From Nemopilema nomurai (lineage: Eukaryota > Cnidaria > Scyphozoa > Rhizostomeae > Rhizostomatidae), in contig ML133500.1 of assembly GCA_003864495.1 (NCBI GenBank), forward strand, positions 86,710-150,709: DNA of 64,000 nucleotides, written 5' to 3'. Of this stretch, positions 63,301 through 64,000 are shown in pieces (within the stretch, counting starts at the first letter, position 1; each line of letters begins with the position of its first letter). The notes under the pieces were generated by a model that made no database searches, was not told the DNA's origin, and was given only the letters and a program-made list of their open reading frames with translations. The position numbers were made by a program, and so were the translations under genes.

Positions 63301-63813
63301 GACAATGAAAGTATTGCATCCTCGGTTCTTTGTAAAGTGCTTTGTTCCTTCCTGATCAGAAAGTAACTTGAGTTAATACCTTCAGAAGATCTGCTGCTTT
63401 GCTACTGAAGCTGAGCCAATGACACCTGAGGTGAATCCTACCAGACTTGGCACCTTCTAATGGCAGCCACTATGATGCAAGAAAACGCCATTTGGCTGCA
63501 TTGACATGGAGAAAGTATTGCTCTACGTTGGCTTTCAAAAGCACTCGCTGCACTGACTACATGGATAATTGACCTGAGTGTTGTCATACCCAAGACCATT
63601 ACTTTCAATATCAACAAGAATAATAGAATAATTTCAAAGCAATCTTTCTTAGTAAGCATTTTTTCAATCGTAGAAGATAAAAAATTAAAGATGAGAAAAG
63701 AAACATTGACCTTTGTAGACCTCAACCTGCAACGATTCTTAATGGTGAGGTTTTGATGACTTACGAAATCTGATGATCCAAGCTTCGCAATCTTCTCAAG
63801 GCTTATCTCGGAG
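54360..63813 (-). CDS. ESYT2: extended synaptotagmin, 3' part (C2B and C2C), gene runs off right edge
   Basis: ER-anchored protein that tethers the ER to the plasma membrane and moves lipids. Exons: 63813-63765, 63726-63711, 63456-63380, 62979-62866, 62161-62087, 60853-60767, 60210-60061, 59551-59520, 58851-58825, 58392-58312, 55455-55327, 55071-54966, 54685-54654, 54387-54360. Together these are 1003 nt, entering in phase 2, with 333 codons and stop, all phases matching. The first exons end C2A (SGRIHLRCHWLSF aligns with the KGKLHLRLEWLTL of vertebrate E-Syt2). C2B: ATAALFVKLDSAKNLP, then KPVWEEMFQFLIKDPKMQEL, the strongest match to E-Syts. A very short linker (about 22 residues) leads to C2C: GEVEMSVRWESNSNKLFLKV, RARDLVYDGDD, WYRLKNVHS-stop. 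Upstream C2A, the SMP lipid-transfer domain and the membrane hairpin must lie past 64000. Whether it is E-Syt1, 2 or 3 cannot be told; the symbol is the nearest match. Confidence 0.88.
55456..58311. other. large E-Syt intron (2.9 kb) inside the C2C coding region
   Basis: It separates RAR from DLVYDG of C2C. It holds minus-strand ORFs at 57182-56871 and 57784-57437, one with an acceptor-like CGTACAG followed by an Ser/Pro-rich segment. Neither fits the E-Syt frame or a known family. No transposon ends were seen. Confidence 0.4.
60854..62086. other. E-Syt intron within C2B
   Basis: 1.2 kb between the exon ending NQIESSK and the exon starting KLDETAKPVWEE. Nothing else is recognised in it. Confidence 0.5.
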
Positions 63814-64000
63814 CTGGAAAGGCAGATGATTTTACAAATGCATGAATTGCTTATCGTTCAATAGATGATTTAAATTATTCTTACCTGTTACAGTGCTGTT
63901 AGTGGACATATGTTTTTAGGAAAGATTTGCATCAGTCACACGACATCTGAACTTGTGTATAAGTTTCAAAATAAAAAAACTCAAAAAAAAGGGAAAATGA
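63814..64000 (-). other. right-edge sequence with strong unassigned splice donor
   Basis: On the minus strand TGTAACAG|GTAAGA ends an exon-like piece at about 63885, with an ATG 25 nt before the donor (MSTNSTVT). Its phase does not match the next E-Syt exon (63813, which needs phase 2), so it is either a noncoding alternative first exon or a false site. The true preceding E-Syt exon is probably beyond the window. Confidence 0.3.

Noticed and set aside
1..64000. CRISPR arrays, bacterial operons, rRNA or tRNA genes
   Set aside because: The satellite has no spacers, the genes are spliced animal genes, and no cloverleaf or rRNA core sequence was seen.

Overview
This is nuclear DNA of an animal. 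It is AT-rich (by eye about 36% GC), the genes are split into many short exons by short introns with ordinary GT..AG borders, and the products are metazoan proteins: RECK, PMS1, Mind bomb and an extended synaptotagmin. The sequences are far from vertebrate ones, introns are very dense and small inverted-repeat elements occur. I would guess a non-vertebrate, perhaps a cnidarian, but the window does not settle this. I built the gene models by hand, joining exons by splice-site position, reading phase and similarity to remembered family sequences. Three models run from start to stop codon with every phase matching.

Layout. 1-5322: 30 full copies plus a part copy of a ~176-bp satellite, running off the left edge, followed by a diverged pair of ~174-bp units to about 5660. 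6018-19774, minus strand: a complete 31-exon RECK gene (923 codons, GPI-anchored protease inhibitor and WNT7 co-receptor). Inside its second-last intron a 24-bp minisatellite (6516-6707) repeats a whole 3' splice site eight times. 19875-23767: intergenic, with a small ORF carrying a signal-like start and a 76-bp MITE. 23768-35264, minus: a complete 13-exon PMS1 mismatch-repair gene (824 codons). A ~430-bp TA-flanked inverted-repeat element lies just upstream of it. 37362-46690, minus: a complete 18-exon Mind bomb E3 ligase gene (1027 codons). 48837 to about 50890, minus: parts of a probable IL-17-receptor-like gene (fibronectin-III piece and SEFIR-like cytoplasmic domain). 54360-63813, minus: the 3' part of an extended synaptotagmin gene (C2B and C2C domains), whose 5' part lies beyond the right edge.

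All recognised genes lie on the minus strand. They are not a pathway: RECK (matrix proteolysis and WNT7 reception), PMS1 (DNA mismatch repair), Mind bomb (Notch-ligand ubiquitination) and E-Syt (ER-plasma membrane contact) are unrelated jobs. No rRNA, tRNA or CRISPR was seen. The most unusual feature is the tandem array of ready-made splice acceptors in RECK, each unit 24 nt long, open, and in frame with the exon it precedes.
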